A DNA stretch of 64,000 bases from positions 3,224,001-3,288,000 of the forward strand of contig NZ_CP048817.1 in NCBI RefSeq assembly GCF_014171475.1, in the 5' to 3' direction. The notes under the pieces were generated by a model, which ran no database searches, had not been told where the DNA came from, and saw nothing but the letters and a program-made list of their open reading frames with translations. Below, piece after piece: positions 36,094-44,863 of the stretch. How positions within the stretch are numbered: position 1 is the stretch's first letter; every line of letters begins with the position of its first letter. The translations under genes and the position numbers were made by a program. Origin of the DNA: Sphingomonas sp. So64.6b (lineage in GTDB: Bacteria; Pseudomonadota; Alphaproteobacteria; Sphingomonadales; Sphingomonadaceae).

Positions 36094-36966
36094 TCAGCCG
36101 CCGGTCGCCGCCATGAAGATCAGCATATCCTCGCGCAGCCGCGTCGCATGGGTCAGCGGCAGGCCATGTGGCGCACCTTCATAGACGAGGAATTGCGCAT
36201 CCGGGATCAGCACGGCGGTGCGCGCACCGGTCAAGGCGAGCGGCGCGGACATGTCGAGATCGCCGTGCACGACCAGCGTCGGCACATCGACCCGGCGCAG
36301 ATCGTCGCGGAAATCGGTGATGAAATTGGCCTGGGCGAGTTGCACCGCGGCAAGCATCGAGGTGCCGAGCATCAGCCGTTGGGCCCACTCCCTGGTCTCG
36401 GGGATCGTATCGGCGACGAAGAAAGGATCGGTGTTGGCCGCGATCCAGGCCGGGAAATCCGATGCGAGCAGTTCGCCCGACGGTGCGGCCGCAACCGGGT
36501 CAATGCCATCGGGGTTGTCGTCGGCACGCATCAGGAACGGTGTGATCGCGCCGATCATGACGACGCGGTCGATTCCCCTGCCGCCATGCCGGGCGAAGTA
36601 GCGCGCAATCTCCCCGCACGCCATCGAATGGCCGACAACCGTCAGGCGGCGCAGGCCAAGCGCGCCGATCACGGCGGCGATATCATCGGCCAGCGTGTCG
36701 TGATCATAACCGAAACCGGGATCGGATGAGCGGCCATGGCCGCGCCGGTCGAACGCGATGCAGCGATATCCCCGCCCGACAAAAGCGACCATCTGCGGCC
36801 CCCAGAAATCCGACGGCAATGCCCAGCCGGACAGGAACAGGATCGGCTCCCCCGCGCCCCAGTCGCGCACCGCGAGCCGCGCGCCATCGTGCGTCTCGAC
36901 GGTGTCGATCGGCGCGGAATGGAACACGCCGGGTGCCCGGTCGGCCAATGCAATTGCGGTGTTCAT
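36094..36966 (-). CDS. Alpha/beta hydrolase (chloroperoxidase-like)
   Basis: The 290-residue alpha/beta hydrolase has the oxyanion segment ILFLSGWALPSDFW, then YRCIAFDRRGHGRSSDPG, the nucleophile elbow GHSMACGE (Ser), an Asp in VVHGDLDMSAPL and a late His in APHGLPLTHA. The DRRGHGRS pattern is typical of cofactor-free haloperoxidase-like esterases. AGGAG precedes the ATG at 36964-36966. The true substrate is unknown. Confidence 0.87.
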   Translation of the reverse strand: MNTAIALADRAPGVFHSAPIDTVETHDGARLAVRDWGAGEPILFLSGWALPSDFWGPQMVAFVGRGYRCIAFDRRGHGRSSDPGFGYDHDTLADDIAAVIGALGLRRLTVVGHSMACGEIARYFARHGGRGIDRVVMIGAITPFLMRADDNPDGIDPVAAAPSGELLASDFPAWIAANTDPFFVADTIPETREWAQRLMLGTSMLAAVQLAQANFITDFRDDLRRVDVPTLVVHGDLDMSAPLALTGARTAVLIPDAQFLVYEGAPHGLPLTHATRLREDMLIFMAATGG

Positions 36967-37167
36967 CTGTGTTCTCCTCGCTTGACCGGGACCTTTGACC
37001 ACCGCGCCGATCCGGGGTCGATTACGTCCCAGGTAATGGGGAGCATTATCTTTCACGGGCGGCCTGCGATGCTGTCGGGTGACGGAGTTGATCGCTGTTT
37101 CCCGCCAGCACCCCTTGCCCCTGCCCAGCCCGCCTGCGATCCTGCGCCTCAAGCAGGAGAATGCGGC

Positions 37168-38058
37168 ATGAAGATCCAGGCCAACGGAATCGAGATCGAA
37201 TATGAGAGCTATGGCGCGGAGGATGCGCCGCCGGTGCTGCTGATCATGGGGCTTGGCGGGCAGCTCACCTTGTGGCCGATGCCGTTGATCGAGGGGCTGG
37301 TCGAGCGTGGTTATCGCGCGATCCGCTACGACAATCGCGATATCGGCCTGTCGCAGAAATTCGATGCGGCGGGCATGCCCGACCTGATGAAGGTCGCGGC
37401 CACGATGTTCGCCGGGCTCAAGCCGAACATTCCCTATACGCTCGACGATATGGCGGCGGACGCGGCCGGGCTGCTCGATGCACTGGATATTCCCGCCGCG
37501 CACATCATCGGCGCGTCGATGGGCGGCATGATCGCGCAGCTTTTCGCCGCCGCCTATCCCGATCGCACTTTGTCGCTCACCTCGATCATGTCGACCACCG
37601 GCAACCCGGCGGTGCCGCGATCGTCCGACGCGGCGACCGCGGTGCTGATGACGCGACCGGCGGGGACCGATCTGGAATCGATCCTCGACCATGGCGTCAA
37701 AAGTGCGAAGGTGATCGGCAGCCCCGGCTACCCGGCCGACGAGAAGCTGCTGCGCGCGCGGATCAAGCGCGATTACGAGCGCAGCCACCAACCCGCCGGC
37801 ATCGCACGGCAGATGGCGGCGATCTATGCCGGCGGCGACCGGCGCTCGGCGATCGCCACCGTCTCCGCGCCGACCATGGTGATCCACGGCGTCGACGATC
37901 CACTGGTCCCGGTCGAGGGCGGCCGCGACACCGCCGCGTCGATCCCCGGCGCAAAGCTGCGCGAGATCCCGGGCATGGGCCATGACCTGCCGCTACCGCT
38001 GGTGCCGGTGATCCTCGACGCGTTCGAGGAAGTCGCGCGGGTGCCGGCGGCGGTTTAA
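37168..38058 (+). CDS. Alpha/beta hydrolase
   Basis: The 296-residue alpha/beta hydrolase has LLIMGLGGQLTLWP (oxyanion), IRYDNRDIGLSQKFD, the nucleophile elbow IGASMGGMIAQ (Ser), VIHGVDDPLVPVEGG (Asp) and PGMGHDLP (His). This pattern is common in bacterial proteins related to aclacinomycin methylesterase. AGGAG precedes the ATG. It is divergent from the other alpha/beta hydrolase at 36094; the substrate is unknown. Confidence 0.87.
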   Translation: MKIQANGIEIEYESYGAEDAPPVLLIMGLGGQLTLWPMPLIEGLVERGYRAIRYDNRDIGLSQKFDAAGMPDLMKVAATMFAGLKPNIPYTLDDMAADAAGLLDALDIPAAHIIGASMGGMIAQLFAAAYPDRTLSLTSIMSTTGNPAVPRSSDAATAVLMTRPAGTDLESILDHGVKSAKVIGSPGYPADEKLLRARIKRDYERSHQPAGIARQMAAIYAGGDRRSAIATVSAPTMVIHGVDDPLVPVEGGRDTAASIPGAKLREIPGMGHDLPLPLVPVILDAFEEVARVPAAV

Positions 38059-38095
38059 TCGCCTGCCCGGCTCAGCCGCGATCCCTGCCCGGCTC

Positions 38096-38251
38096 AGAGT
38101 CTGTTTGGAAATGCACCTGTGGGCGCATTTGGCGGTGCCAGCCCGCTCCCCACCCTGCCACCCATTCAGGATACGCTGTGGGTGGCCGGGTGGGGGAGCG
38201 GGCTGACACCGCCTTGAAATTCGCTCTTTCGCGAATTTCCAAACAGACTCT
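38096..38251. repeat. Palindromic element, copy 1 (156 bp)
   Basis: The terminal inverted repeat AGAGTCTGTTTGGAAAT / ATTTCCAAACAGACTCT encloses a small hairpin next to each end (GGGCGCATTT region and TTCGCTCTTTCGCGAA). A large central GC-rich stem (GCCCGCTCCCCACCC with GGGTGGGGGAGCGGGC) lies between. It is the reverse complement of copy 2 and overlaps the 3' end of the GDSL esterase gene. Confidence 0.9.
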
Positions 38252-39497
38252 CAGCCGCAATCAAACTATCCAGGTCCACCGCACCGGCCATCGCCGCATT
38301 GCCCGCATCACCCGGATGGAGCCGGTCGCCGCTATCATAATCACGGCGCATCGTGCCCGGCGCGGCCGGGTCGTCGAGCAGCCGGTCGAAATCGACCACC
38401 GCATCGAAAGTCCCGCCGGTCCGGATCCAGTCATTGACCCGCCGGCGCAGCGCATCCTTCTCCGCACTATAATAGCGCGCGGAAAGCGGCGTGCCGGGTA
38501 ACGCCCCGGCGAACGGCGTCAGGGTCGCGCCGATCACGCGCACGCCATTGGCATGCGCTCGCGCGACCAGCTGGCGATAGCCGGCGGACAGTCGCTCAAA
38601 GCTCATCGCCGGCTCGTTCGGGGCAAAGGGCGTGCCCGGCCAGGCGATATCGTTGATGCCGATAAGCACGATCAGGGTGCGCACCCCGGGCTGGGCGAAT
38701 ACGTCACGGTCGAGCCGCGCCAGCGCATTGACGCCCATCCCATCGCTCAGCAATCGTGCGCCGGAAATGCCGGCGTTGACCACCGCGATACCGCGCGGCG
38801 CGGCGCGCGCAGCGAGATAATCGGGCCAGCGCGTCTCCGCCTCCATCGTCGCGCCGGCGCCGTCGGTGATCGAATCGCCAAGGACGACCACCGTGCCGCG
38901 CACATTGTCTGCCTCGACCAGCACATCCGACACGAACAGGCGCAACCGGGTGATCTCCGGCGCGGCAAACGCTGTGGCCGCGAGATGCTCGCCGCTTTGG
39001 ATATAGCCGCTGCGCCGCCCCTCCCAATGGAAGGACTCGACCGGCGTCGTATCCGGCAGATAGGCGGTGATCGCGAGATCCTCCGCCGCCGCGACGCTCA
39101 TCGCGACGGGATCGCTGAGCAACGACGCGCCGGGCAGCAGCACCGCTTCGCGCGCGCCGCCAAAGCGCAGCGCCTGGCCGCTGTCGGGTCGGATCGCTGA
39201 GCCGCCGGCCGAGCGCGCGAGATGCACCGCGCCGATCCTCACCGGCGAACGGCCAAAGGCGTTGGAGAAGCGGACGCGAACAGCGGTGCCGCCGATGCCG
39301 ATCCGTACGACCTGACGCACGCTACGCTTCTCCAATGATTTGGGAAGATCGGCAGGGAGCAGGAAATCGCCGCCCCAGACGGGCTGCGGACTCGCCGTCC
39401 AGGCGGGTACCCAGTCGGCGGCCCAGTCGGCGGCAGCGGCCGGGCCGGCGAGCGCCATGAACAGCATGGCGATAGCGGCAGCGAGGGATCGGATCAT
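38166..39497 (-). CDS. Exported SGNH/GDSL-family esterase with repeat-derived C-terminus
   Basis: The 443-residue protein has a signal peptide (MIRSLAAAIAMLFMALAGPAAAA), an N-terminal beta-rich domain and a GDSL domain: VVLGDSITDGAG (Ser), GARLLSDG, IVLIGINDIAW and DRLHPGDAGNAAMA (Asp/His). It resembles exported esterases acting on acetylated sugars or glycosides. GGAG lies seven bases before the ATG at 39495-39497. The last residues, from LFGNSRKSEFQGG on, are encoded by the palindromic element at 38096-38251, so the native stop was lost or replaced. Confidence 0.87.
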   Translation of the reverse strand: MIRSLAAAIAMLFMALAGPAAAADWAADWVPAWTASPQPVWGGDFLLPADLPKSLEKRSVRQVVRIGIGGTAVRVRFSNAFGRSPVRIGAVHLARSAGGSAIRPDSGQALRFGGAREAVLLPGASLLSDPVAMSVAAAEDLAITAYLPDTTPVESFHWEGRRSGYIQSGEHLAATAFAAPEITRLRLFVSDVLVEADNVRGTVVVLGDSITDGAGATMEAETRWPDYLAARAAPRGIAVVNAGISGARLLSDGMGVNALARLDRDVFAQPGVRTLIVLIGINDIAWPGTPFAPNEPAMSFERLSAGYRQLVARAHANGVRVIGATLTPFAGALPGTPLSARYYSAEKDALRRRVNDWIRTGGTFDAVVDFDRLLDDPAAPGTMRRDYDSGDRLHPGDAGNAAMAGAVDLDSLIAAESLFGNSRKSEFQGGVSPLPHPATHSVS

Positions 39498-39595
39498 CGG
39501 ATGACTCCACATATCTTGAGCAACCCAAGATGGACCCTGCCCGACCGATGAAGTAGGCGTCCAATAGGCATATCATTAGTGAACCGAAGGAACAA

Positions 39596-40501
39596 ATGGC
39601 TCGCCCCAATATCAACCGCGCCGGCGAGATGGAGATGTTCGTGCGCGTGGTCGAGCTTGGCGGCTTTTCCGCCGCCGCGTCTGCGATGGGCGTGACGCCA
39701 TCCGCGGTAAGCAAGCTCGTTTCGCGGCTCGAGGCGCGGCTTGGCGTGCGCCTTGCGCATCGCTCGACGCGGCGGCTGGTGCTGACGCCCGAGGGCCAGG
39801 ACTATCACCAACGAGCGCTGCGCATCCTCACCGATCTCGACGAGGCGGAGCGCAATGCGGGCGCGGGCGAGCAACTCGCCGGCCGGCTGCGCGTGAGCAG
39901 CAGCGCCTCCTATGTCGCGCATGTCCTGGCGCCGATCCTGCCCGATTTTCTCCATGCCTATCCCGACATCATGATCGAGATCGTGCAGACCGACACGGTG
40001 ATCGACCTGCTCGCCGAGCGCACCGATATCGCGGTCCGCGCCGGGCCGATGCCGAGTTCGCGCCTGATGGCGCGCAAACTCGGCCAGACGCGGATGATGA
40101 TCGTCGCCACGCCCGCATGGATCGCGCGCCACGGTATGCCGGCGACGCCAGCCGAATTGCTCGGCCATGACCGGATCGGCTTCGCTTATGCGCGCGCAAC
40201 CAATGGCTGGCCGGTGGTCGAGCACGGGCGCGAAACGCTGCTGTCGGTCACGGATCGTGTGCAGGTCAGCGACGGGGAAGGCATCAGGCGACTCGCGCTG
40301 GCGGGTGTCGGCGTCGCGCGGCTGGCGACATTCACGATCGGCGAGGATCTCGCGGCGGGCCGTCTGGTGCCGCTGCTCGAAAACCATAATCCCGGCGATA
40401 TCGAGACATTCCATGCCGTGTTTCTCGGTCAGTCGGGGCAGTTACCGGCCCGCGCGCGCGTTTTCCTCGACTTTCTCGCCGAACGCGGCCGCGTCGCCTG
40501 A
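39596..40501 (+). CDS. LysR-family transcriptional regulator
   Basis: The 301-residue regulator has the LysR winged helix (EMEMFVRVVELGGFSAAASAMGVTPSAVSKLVSRLEARLGVRL, residues 11-53) and a CrgA/DmlR-like effector domain (GRLRVSSSASYVAHVLAPILPDFL onward). It is divergent from the GDSL esterase gene across about 98 bp and may control it. The gene and the esterase are bracketed by inverted copies 1 and 2 of the palindromic element. Confidence 0.92.
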   Translation: MARPNINRAGEMEMFVRVVELGGFSAAASAMGVTPSAVSKLVSRLEARLGVRLAHRSTRRLVLTPEGQDYHQRALRILTDLDEAERNAGAGEQLAGRLRVSSSASYVAHVLAPILPDFLHAYPDIMIEIVQTDTVIDLLAERTDIAVRAGPMPSSRLMARKLGQTRMMIVATPAWIARHGMPATPAELLGHDRIGFAYARATNGWPVVEHGRETLLSVTDRVQVSDGEGIRRLALAGVGVARLATFTIGEDLAAGRLVPLLENHNPGDIETFHAVFLGQSGQLPARARVFLDFLAERGRVA

Positions 40502-40512
40502 CGGCATTGCTC

Positions 40513-40669
40513 AGAGCTTGTTTGGAAATTCGCGAAAGAGCGAATTTCGAGGCGGTGCCGGCCCGCTCCCCCACCCGGCCACCCACAGCCTATCCTGAAT
40601 GGGTGGCCGGGTGGGGGAGCGGGCCGGCACCGCCAAATGCGCCCATTGGCGCATTTCCAAACAGACTCT
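40513..40669. repeat. Palindromic element, copy 2 (157 bp)
   Basis: Same element as copy 1 in the opposite orientation: the TTCGCGAAAGAGCGAA hairpin is now on the left and TGCGCCCATTGGCGCA on the right. The right end coincides with the stop codon of the beta-lactamase gene, and the element separates two convergent genes. Confidence 0.9.
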
Positions 40670-41535
40670 CAGACCGCCGCCGCGATAAGTTTGCCGAGTT
40701 CGGCATGGATCGCATTGGTCTGCGCCATCGGCAGCGGGCTACCGGCGATATAGATCGACACCAGCAAAGGCCGGCGCCGCGGCGGCCAGAGCAATGCGAC
40801 GTCATTGTCGCTGCCATTGCCCGCGCCGGTCTTCTCCGCGACCGCCCAACTCGCCGGCAGCCCGGCCTTCATCCGCGCGGCGCCGGTCGTGCTGGCCAAC
40901 AGCCAGGCGACCAGTTGCTCGCGTGAGGCCGGGGCGAGCGCGCGGCCGAGCGTCAACCGGTCGAGCAAACCGAGCATCGCCAGCGGCGTGGTCGTATCGC
41001 GCGGATCGCCGGGCCTGGCTTCGTTGAGAGCAGGTTCGTTGCGGTCGAGCCGTGACGCGGCGTCGCCCAGACCGCGCATGAAACGCGTCAGGCCGGCCGG
41101 GCCGCCGACCACCGGCAGCAGCAAATTGGCGGCTGTATTGTCGCCCAGCCCGACCGTCGCGGCACAGAGTTCGGTGATCGAGGCGTCGGACCCGATGCGC
41201 GCGCTGCACAGGGGCGAGGGCTGGACGATATCGGCGGCGGTCACCGCAATGCGGCGATCGAGCCGCTCGCGGCCTTGCTCGACCCGTTTTAGGATCGCAG
41301 CCGCCAGCACGAACTTGAACGTGCTGCACATCGCGAAACGCTCATCACCGCGCCAGGCAAAGCGCGCGCCGGTGCCGGTGTTGAGGATCGCTACGCCGAG
41401 CCGGCCACGCGTCGCGGCATCAAGTGCGGTGACGCTCGCCTTGAATCGCTCGCCGCCGAAATTCCGGTCCGTCGCCAGTGCGGGTGCACCGATCAGCGCG
41501 CACCCCGTGCCGACCAGAAATGCCCGCCGTTGCAA
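40669..41535 (-). CDS. bla: Class A beta-lactamase with Gly in place of Ser130
   Basis: The 288-residue protein has a twin-arginine-like signal (QRRAFLVGTGCALIGAPALA). Class A motifs are CSTFK (Ser71, Lys74), RNEPALN (Glu167, Asn171, equivalent to Glu166/Asn170) and EKTGAG (KTG box). The SDN box reads GDN (Gly131), so the usual Ser130 is missing. A Cys precedes the active Ser, as in some carbapenemases. A TTG at 41533-41535 with GGGAGAGG four bases upstream is the best start; an upstream ATG pair lacks a ribosome site. It would hydrolyse beta-lactams in the periplasm, but the altered box may change activity. Confidence 0.87.
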   Translation of the reverse strand: MQRRAFLVGTGCALIGAPALATDRNFGGERFKASVTALDAATRGRLGVAILNTGTGARFAWRGDERFAMCSTFKFVLAAAILKRVEQGRERLDRRIAVTAADIVQPSPLCSARIGSDASITELCAATVGLGDNTAANLLLPVVGGPAGLTRFMRGLGDAASRLDRNEPALNEARPGDPRDTTTPLAMLGLLDRLTLGRALAPASREQLVAWLLASTTGAARMKAGLPASWAVAEKTGAGNGSDNDVALLWPPRRRPLLVSIYIAGSPLPMAQTNAIHAELGKLIAAAV

Positions 41536-41699
41536 TCGACCTCTCCCGTCAGCCAGTGGCGAGAGATAGCCCCGAGGCGGCATCATCGCAAAGCCGCGAT
41601 CGGTCCAACGTCACCGCACCGGGGGCGAGCGTTGCTCTATCGACCAGTCCGTGACGGGCGGAGCGGTGCCTTGGCGGCGAACCGTCACCGCTCCGGTCG

Positions 41700-42041
41700 T
41701 CACTGCGGCTGCGGTGTAGCCGGCGCCGGGTCCGCCGCCTGTTCGCCGCGCGCCGAGCGCGAGGTCATGCCGGTCGCCGACGCATCGTCCATCATCTGCT
41801 CGTCCGGCGGGGTGGCCGGCTCCGTTGCCGGTGCCTCGGCCGTCGCGTTGCGATCGATCGTCGACGTCGCTTCGTTCAGCGGCGGCACGTCGCTCGGGAT
41901 CGGGGCCGGCTCGTTCAGTGCCGGCGTATCGATATTCACGGCCGGCGGCGCTTCAGGCGCCGATTTCGAACAGGCCGCCAGCCCCATCACCAGCAGCGCG
42001 GCGGTGGCGGCGAAAAGCAGGCGGTTAGCTTTGGTCGTCAT
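41700..42041 (-). CDS. Small proline/alanine-rich lipoprotein
   Basis: The 113-residue protein begins MTTKANRLLFAATAALLVMGLAACSKS, a lipoprotein signal with the lipidated Cys at residue 24. The mature part is low in complexity and rich in Pro, Ala, Glu and Thr (PPAVNIDTPALNEPAPIP...EAPATEPATPP), probably disordered in the periplasm. It lies 11 bases downstream of the L,D-transpeptidase gene on the same strand, so it is likely co-transcribed and may have an envelope role. Confidence 0.75.
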   Translation of the reverse strand: MTTKANRLLFAATAALLVMGLAACSKSAPEAPPAVNIDTPALNEPAPIPSDVPPLNEATSTIDRNATAEAPATEPATPPDEQMMDDASATGMTSRSARGEQAADPAPATPQPQ

Positions 42042-42052
42042 TCTCTTGTCCT

Positions 42053-43576
42053 TCAGCGTGAAGCGAGTGCCTGCTTCGCCGATCGTGCTTCGATCTTGCT
42101 CGCGAGCGTCCCGTCCCACCGATACGGATCGTCGCGGAAACTGACCAGCCCGTTCGTGTTGGCGAATGCGGTCCAGTAAAGCAGATAGACCGCCACCGGC
42201 GCGGCGATCTTGGCGCGCACCGTCTTGCCAGCGTCGACCGTCGAATCGATCGTCGCGGCCGGCCATTCCGGCGTCGAGCGCATCAGCAGCTTGGCCAGGT
42301 CGGCGGGCTTTTCGAGCCGGACGCAGCCATGGCTCGCCAGCCGGTCGAACCGCGCAAAGCCGGCCTGGGCCGGCGTGTCGTGCAGATAGACCGCAAACGC
42401 ATTGTTGAAATCGAACTTGAACTTGCCCAGCGCGCTGTGCTCGGACGATTGCTGCAGCCTTTTGCCGCCATCGCCAGTGTCGATGATGCGGAAACCATTG
42501 CGCTTGAGGTAACCCGGCTTGGCCTTTTCCTTGGGCCAGAGCTCGCGATTGGCGATCGTCGAGGGCACGTTCCAGGGCGGGTTGAACACGATGCTGTGGA
42601 TTTGCGATACCAGCATCGGCGTCTCGTCGCCGGGCCGGCCGGTCACCGCCTTCATCGACATGACCGGCGCGTCACCATCGAACACGGTGAGCACCGCGGC
42701 GGCGATATTGACTTGCACGCGGTCCTTTTCGAGCTGCTCGGGCAGCCAGCGCCAGCGCTCCATATTGGCCATGATCTGACGCACGCGCGCCTCGACCGGC
42801 ACATTCAGCGCGGCGATCGTCTGCGCGCCCGCCAGCCCGGCGGGGTTGAGTCCATAGCGGCGCTGCGCGCGCTTGACCGCATCCTCCAGCCCGGCATCGA
42901 ACTTGATCCCGGCAGCGTCGAGCGACGGATCCTCCAGTGCGAGCCTCTTGCGCAGCGCCAGCACCCGGTCGCCGGACGACCCGAGCTTCAGCTCCGCGCC
43001 GGTGGTGAGCGCGGTCCAGCCCCCGGTCGCGGCAATCGCACGATAACGGGCAAGACCGGTGACCAGCGCGTCATACCCGGCATAGGGCGGCGGCAGCGAG
43101 GCGATCCACGCGGCCAGCCGGTCGCGCTTCAGCGCATCGACAAAGCCCGGCAGCGGATCATAGGCTTGCGGCCTGATCCCCCATTCGCGCTGGAAATCGG
43201 CGACGTCGAGCCGCCCGACATGCACCGCCTTGGCATGATCGAGCGCGAGCCCGACCAGCGCATCGCGAGTCGCGGTTGCCGGGCGCGGCGTCGGATCCTC
43301 GCGCAGCCCTTGCGCCACCGCGTCCTTGTCGATCAGCGTGGCGAGTTGCGCCGCTTGCGTATCGGTCAGTTCGGGCAGCATGACAGGGGATCTCGCCGGG
43401 ACGGTCTGGGTCGGCACCACCGGCGGCGGCACGACCTGTTGCGCCCCCACCTGCCGAGCACCCGCCTGCTGAGCGGCCACCGGCGTCGTCAGCATCGACG
43501 CGGCGAGCGCCGCGCCCAACACACGCGCGCCAATCCGGGAGAGTCGGGCAGATCGCTGATCATAAAGCATATTCAT
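42053..43576 (-). CDS. L,D-transpeptidase (YcbB/LdtD-like) with peptidoglycan-binding domain
   Basis: The 507-residue exported protein has a signal peptide (residues 10-36), a proline/glutamine-rich linker, and a scaffold region with a peptidoglycan-binding-like repeat (LGSSGDRVLALRKRL...YGLNPAGLAGAQTIAALN). The YkuD catalytic domain ends HDTPAQAGFARFDRLASHGCVRLEKP with Cys418. This is the layout of LdtD/YcbB enzymes that form 3-3 cross-links in peptidoglycan and withstand most beta-lactams. A small lipoprotein gene follows. Confidence 0.9.
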   Translation of the reverse strand: MNMLYDQRSARLSRIGARVLGAALAASMLTTPVAAQQAGARQVGAQQVVPPPVVPTQTVPARSPVMLPELTDTQAAQLATLIDKDAVAQGLREDPTPRPATATRDALVGLALDHAKAVHVGRLDVADFQREWGIRPQAYDPLPGFVDALKRDRLAAWIASLPPPYAGYDALVTGLARYRAIAATGGWTALTTGAELKLGSSGDRVLALRKRLALEDPSLDAAGIKFDAGLEDAVKRAQRRYGLNPAGLAGAQTIAALNVPVEARVRQIMANMERWRWLPEQLEKDRVQVNIAAAVLTVFDGDAPVMSMKAVTGRPGDETPMLVSQIHSIVFNPPWNVPSTIANRELWPKEKAKPGYLKRNGFRIIDTGDGGKRLQQSSEHSALGKFKFDFNNAFAVYLHDTPAQAGFARFDRLASHGCVRLEKPADLAKLLMRSTPEWPAATIDSTVDAGKTVRAKIAAPVAVYLLYWTAFANTNGLVSFRDDPYRWDGTLASKIEARSAKQALASR

Positions 43577-43770
43577 TCCGACCCTCTGCCAAGCATCGCT
43601 CCATATAGAAAGCCCATACTACTCCAGCATGAACAGAAAGAGACGGGGATAATTGCGATTATCCGCGATCCGCCGGGCGGACCGTCGGACCGGACTCCCG
43701 ACTGGACTAGCTGGGCGGTTTCGGGGCAATGCCGGCCGACAAGCCAGACCATAAAGGTTATCTCGCCACC

Positions 43771-44784
43771 ATGTCCCTGCCCACCCGCCAGATCGGCCCG
43801 TTCACCGTCTCCGCCATCGGCCTGGGCTGCATGAACCTCAACCACGCTTATGCGACGCCGCCGTCCGAAGCCGAGGGCACCGCGTTGCTCAACCGCGCGC
43901 TCGACCTGGGCGTGACGCTGATCGACACCGCCGCGCTTTATGGCCTGGGCGCCAATGAACGGCTGATCGGCAAGGCAATCCTGCACCGCCGCGCCGAATT
44001 CACGCTGTCGAGCAAATGCGTGCTCGACATGGTCGATGGCAAACGCGCGCTCGACGGATCGCCCGCGGCGATCGCGCGTACCGTGGAGGGCTCGCTCGGC
44101 CGGCTCGGCACCGACCATATCGACATGGTTTATCTCCACCGCCTTGATCAGCGCGTGGCCGTAGAGGAGTCGGTCGGCGCGCTGGTGCGATTGAAGGAAG
44201 CGGGCAAGATCGGCGCGATCGGCCTGTCGGAAATGTCCGCCGCGACGATCCGGCGCGCCCATGCCGTTCACCCGATCGCCGCGGTGCAATCGGAATATTC
44301 GCCGGCGGTCCGCAACCCGGAGATCGCCGTGCTTCAGGCATGCCGCGAACTGGGCATCGGTTTTATCGCCTTTTCACCCGTGGCACGCGGCCTGCTCGCC
44401 GGCGCGGTGCGCAGCGCGGATTATGCGCAGCACGACATCCGCGCCACCATGCCACGGTTTATCGAACCCAATCTGTCGCATAATCTCGCCATCGTCGACG
44501 CCTTTGACGCGCTCGCGGCGGACGCCGGTTGCACCCCGGCACAGCTTTCGCTGGGCTGGGTCCTGTCACGCGGCGACCATATCGTGCCGATCCCCGGCAC
44601 CGCCTCGATCGCTCATCTCGAGGAGGATATCGCGACGCTCGGCATCTCGCTCGACCAGGCCGTGCTGGCGCAGGTCGATACGCTGTTCGAGACACGACCG
44701 ATCCGCGGCGCGCGCTATACCGCGGCAATGCAGGCACAGATCGACACCGAGACTTTCGCCGGCGAGGATTTTGCCAGACCCTAA
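43771..44784 (+). CDS. Aldo/keto reductase
   Basis: The 337-residue NADPH-dependent aldo/keto reductase has LIDTAALYGLGANERLIG (Asp, Tyr), FTLSSKCVLD (Lys) and DMVYLHRLDQ (His). [27 protein letters not shown] and IPGTASIAHLEED follow. It is similar in length and pattern to the enzyme at 31675 but clearly separate. The substrate is unknown. An HTH regulator follows 79 bases downstream. Confidence 0.9.
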   Translation: MSLPTRQIGPFTVSAIGLGCMNLNHAYATPPSEAEGTALLNRALDLGVTLIDTAALYGLGANERLIGKAILHRRAEFTLSSKCVLDMVDGKRALDGSPAAIARTVEGSLGRLGTDHIDMVYLHRLDQRVAVEESVGALVRLKEAGKIGAIGLSEMSAATIRRAHAVHPIAAVQSEYSPAVRNPEIAVLQACRELGIGFIAFSPVARGLLAGAVRSADYAQHDIRATMPRFIEPNLSHNLAIVDAFDALAADAGCTPAQLSLGWVLSRGDHIVPIPGTASIAHLEEDIATLGISLDQAVLAQVDTLFETRPIRGARYTAAMQAQIDTETFAGEDFARP

Positions 44785-44801
44785 TGCGCGGCCGATGCAC
44801 C

Positions 44802-44823
44802 GGAATGCAACGGGTTGCATTCC
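44802..44823. promoter_or_regulatory. Perfect 22-bp operator-like palindrome upstream of the HTH gene
   Basis: GGAATGCAAC-GG-GTTGCATTCC is a perfect 10-2-10 inverted repeat ending 40 bases before the HTH regulator's start. Position and symmetry suggest autoregulation by that protein. Confidence 0.7.
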
Positions 44824-44863
44824 ACCGGGCGACTGGCCAAACTCCTTTTAAAAGGGGTCGCGC

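Noticed and set aside
36094..37983. A 629-codon minus-strand frame
   Set aside because: Only the last 290 codons (from the ATG at 36966, with AGGAG) encode the alpha/beta hydrolase. The upstream part is antisense to the hydrolase at 37168.
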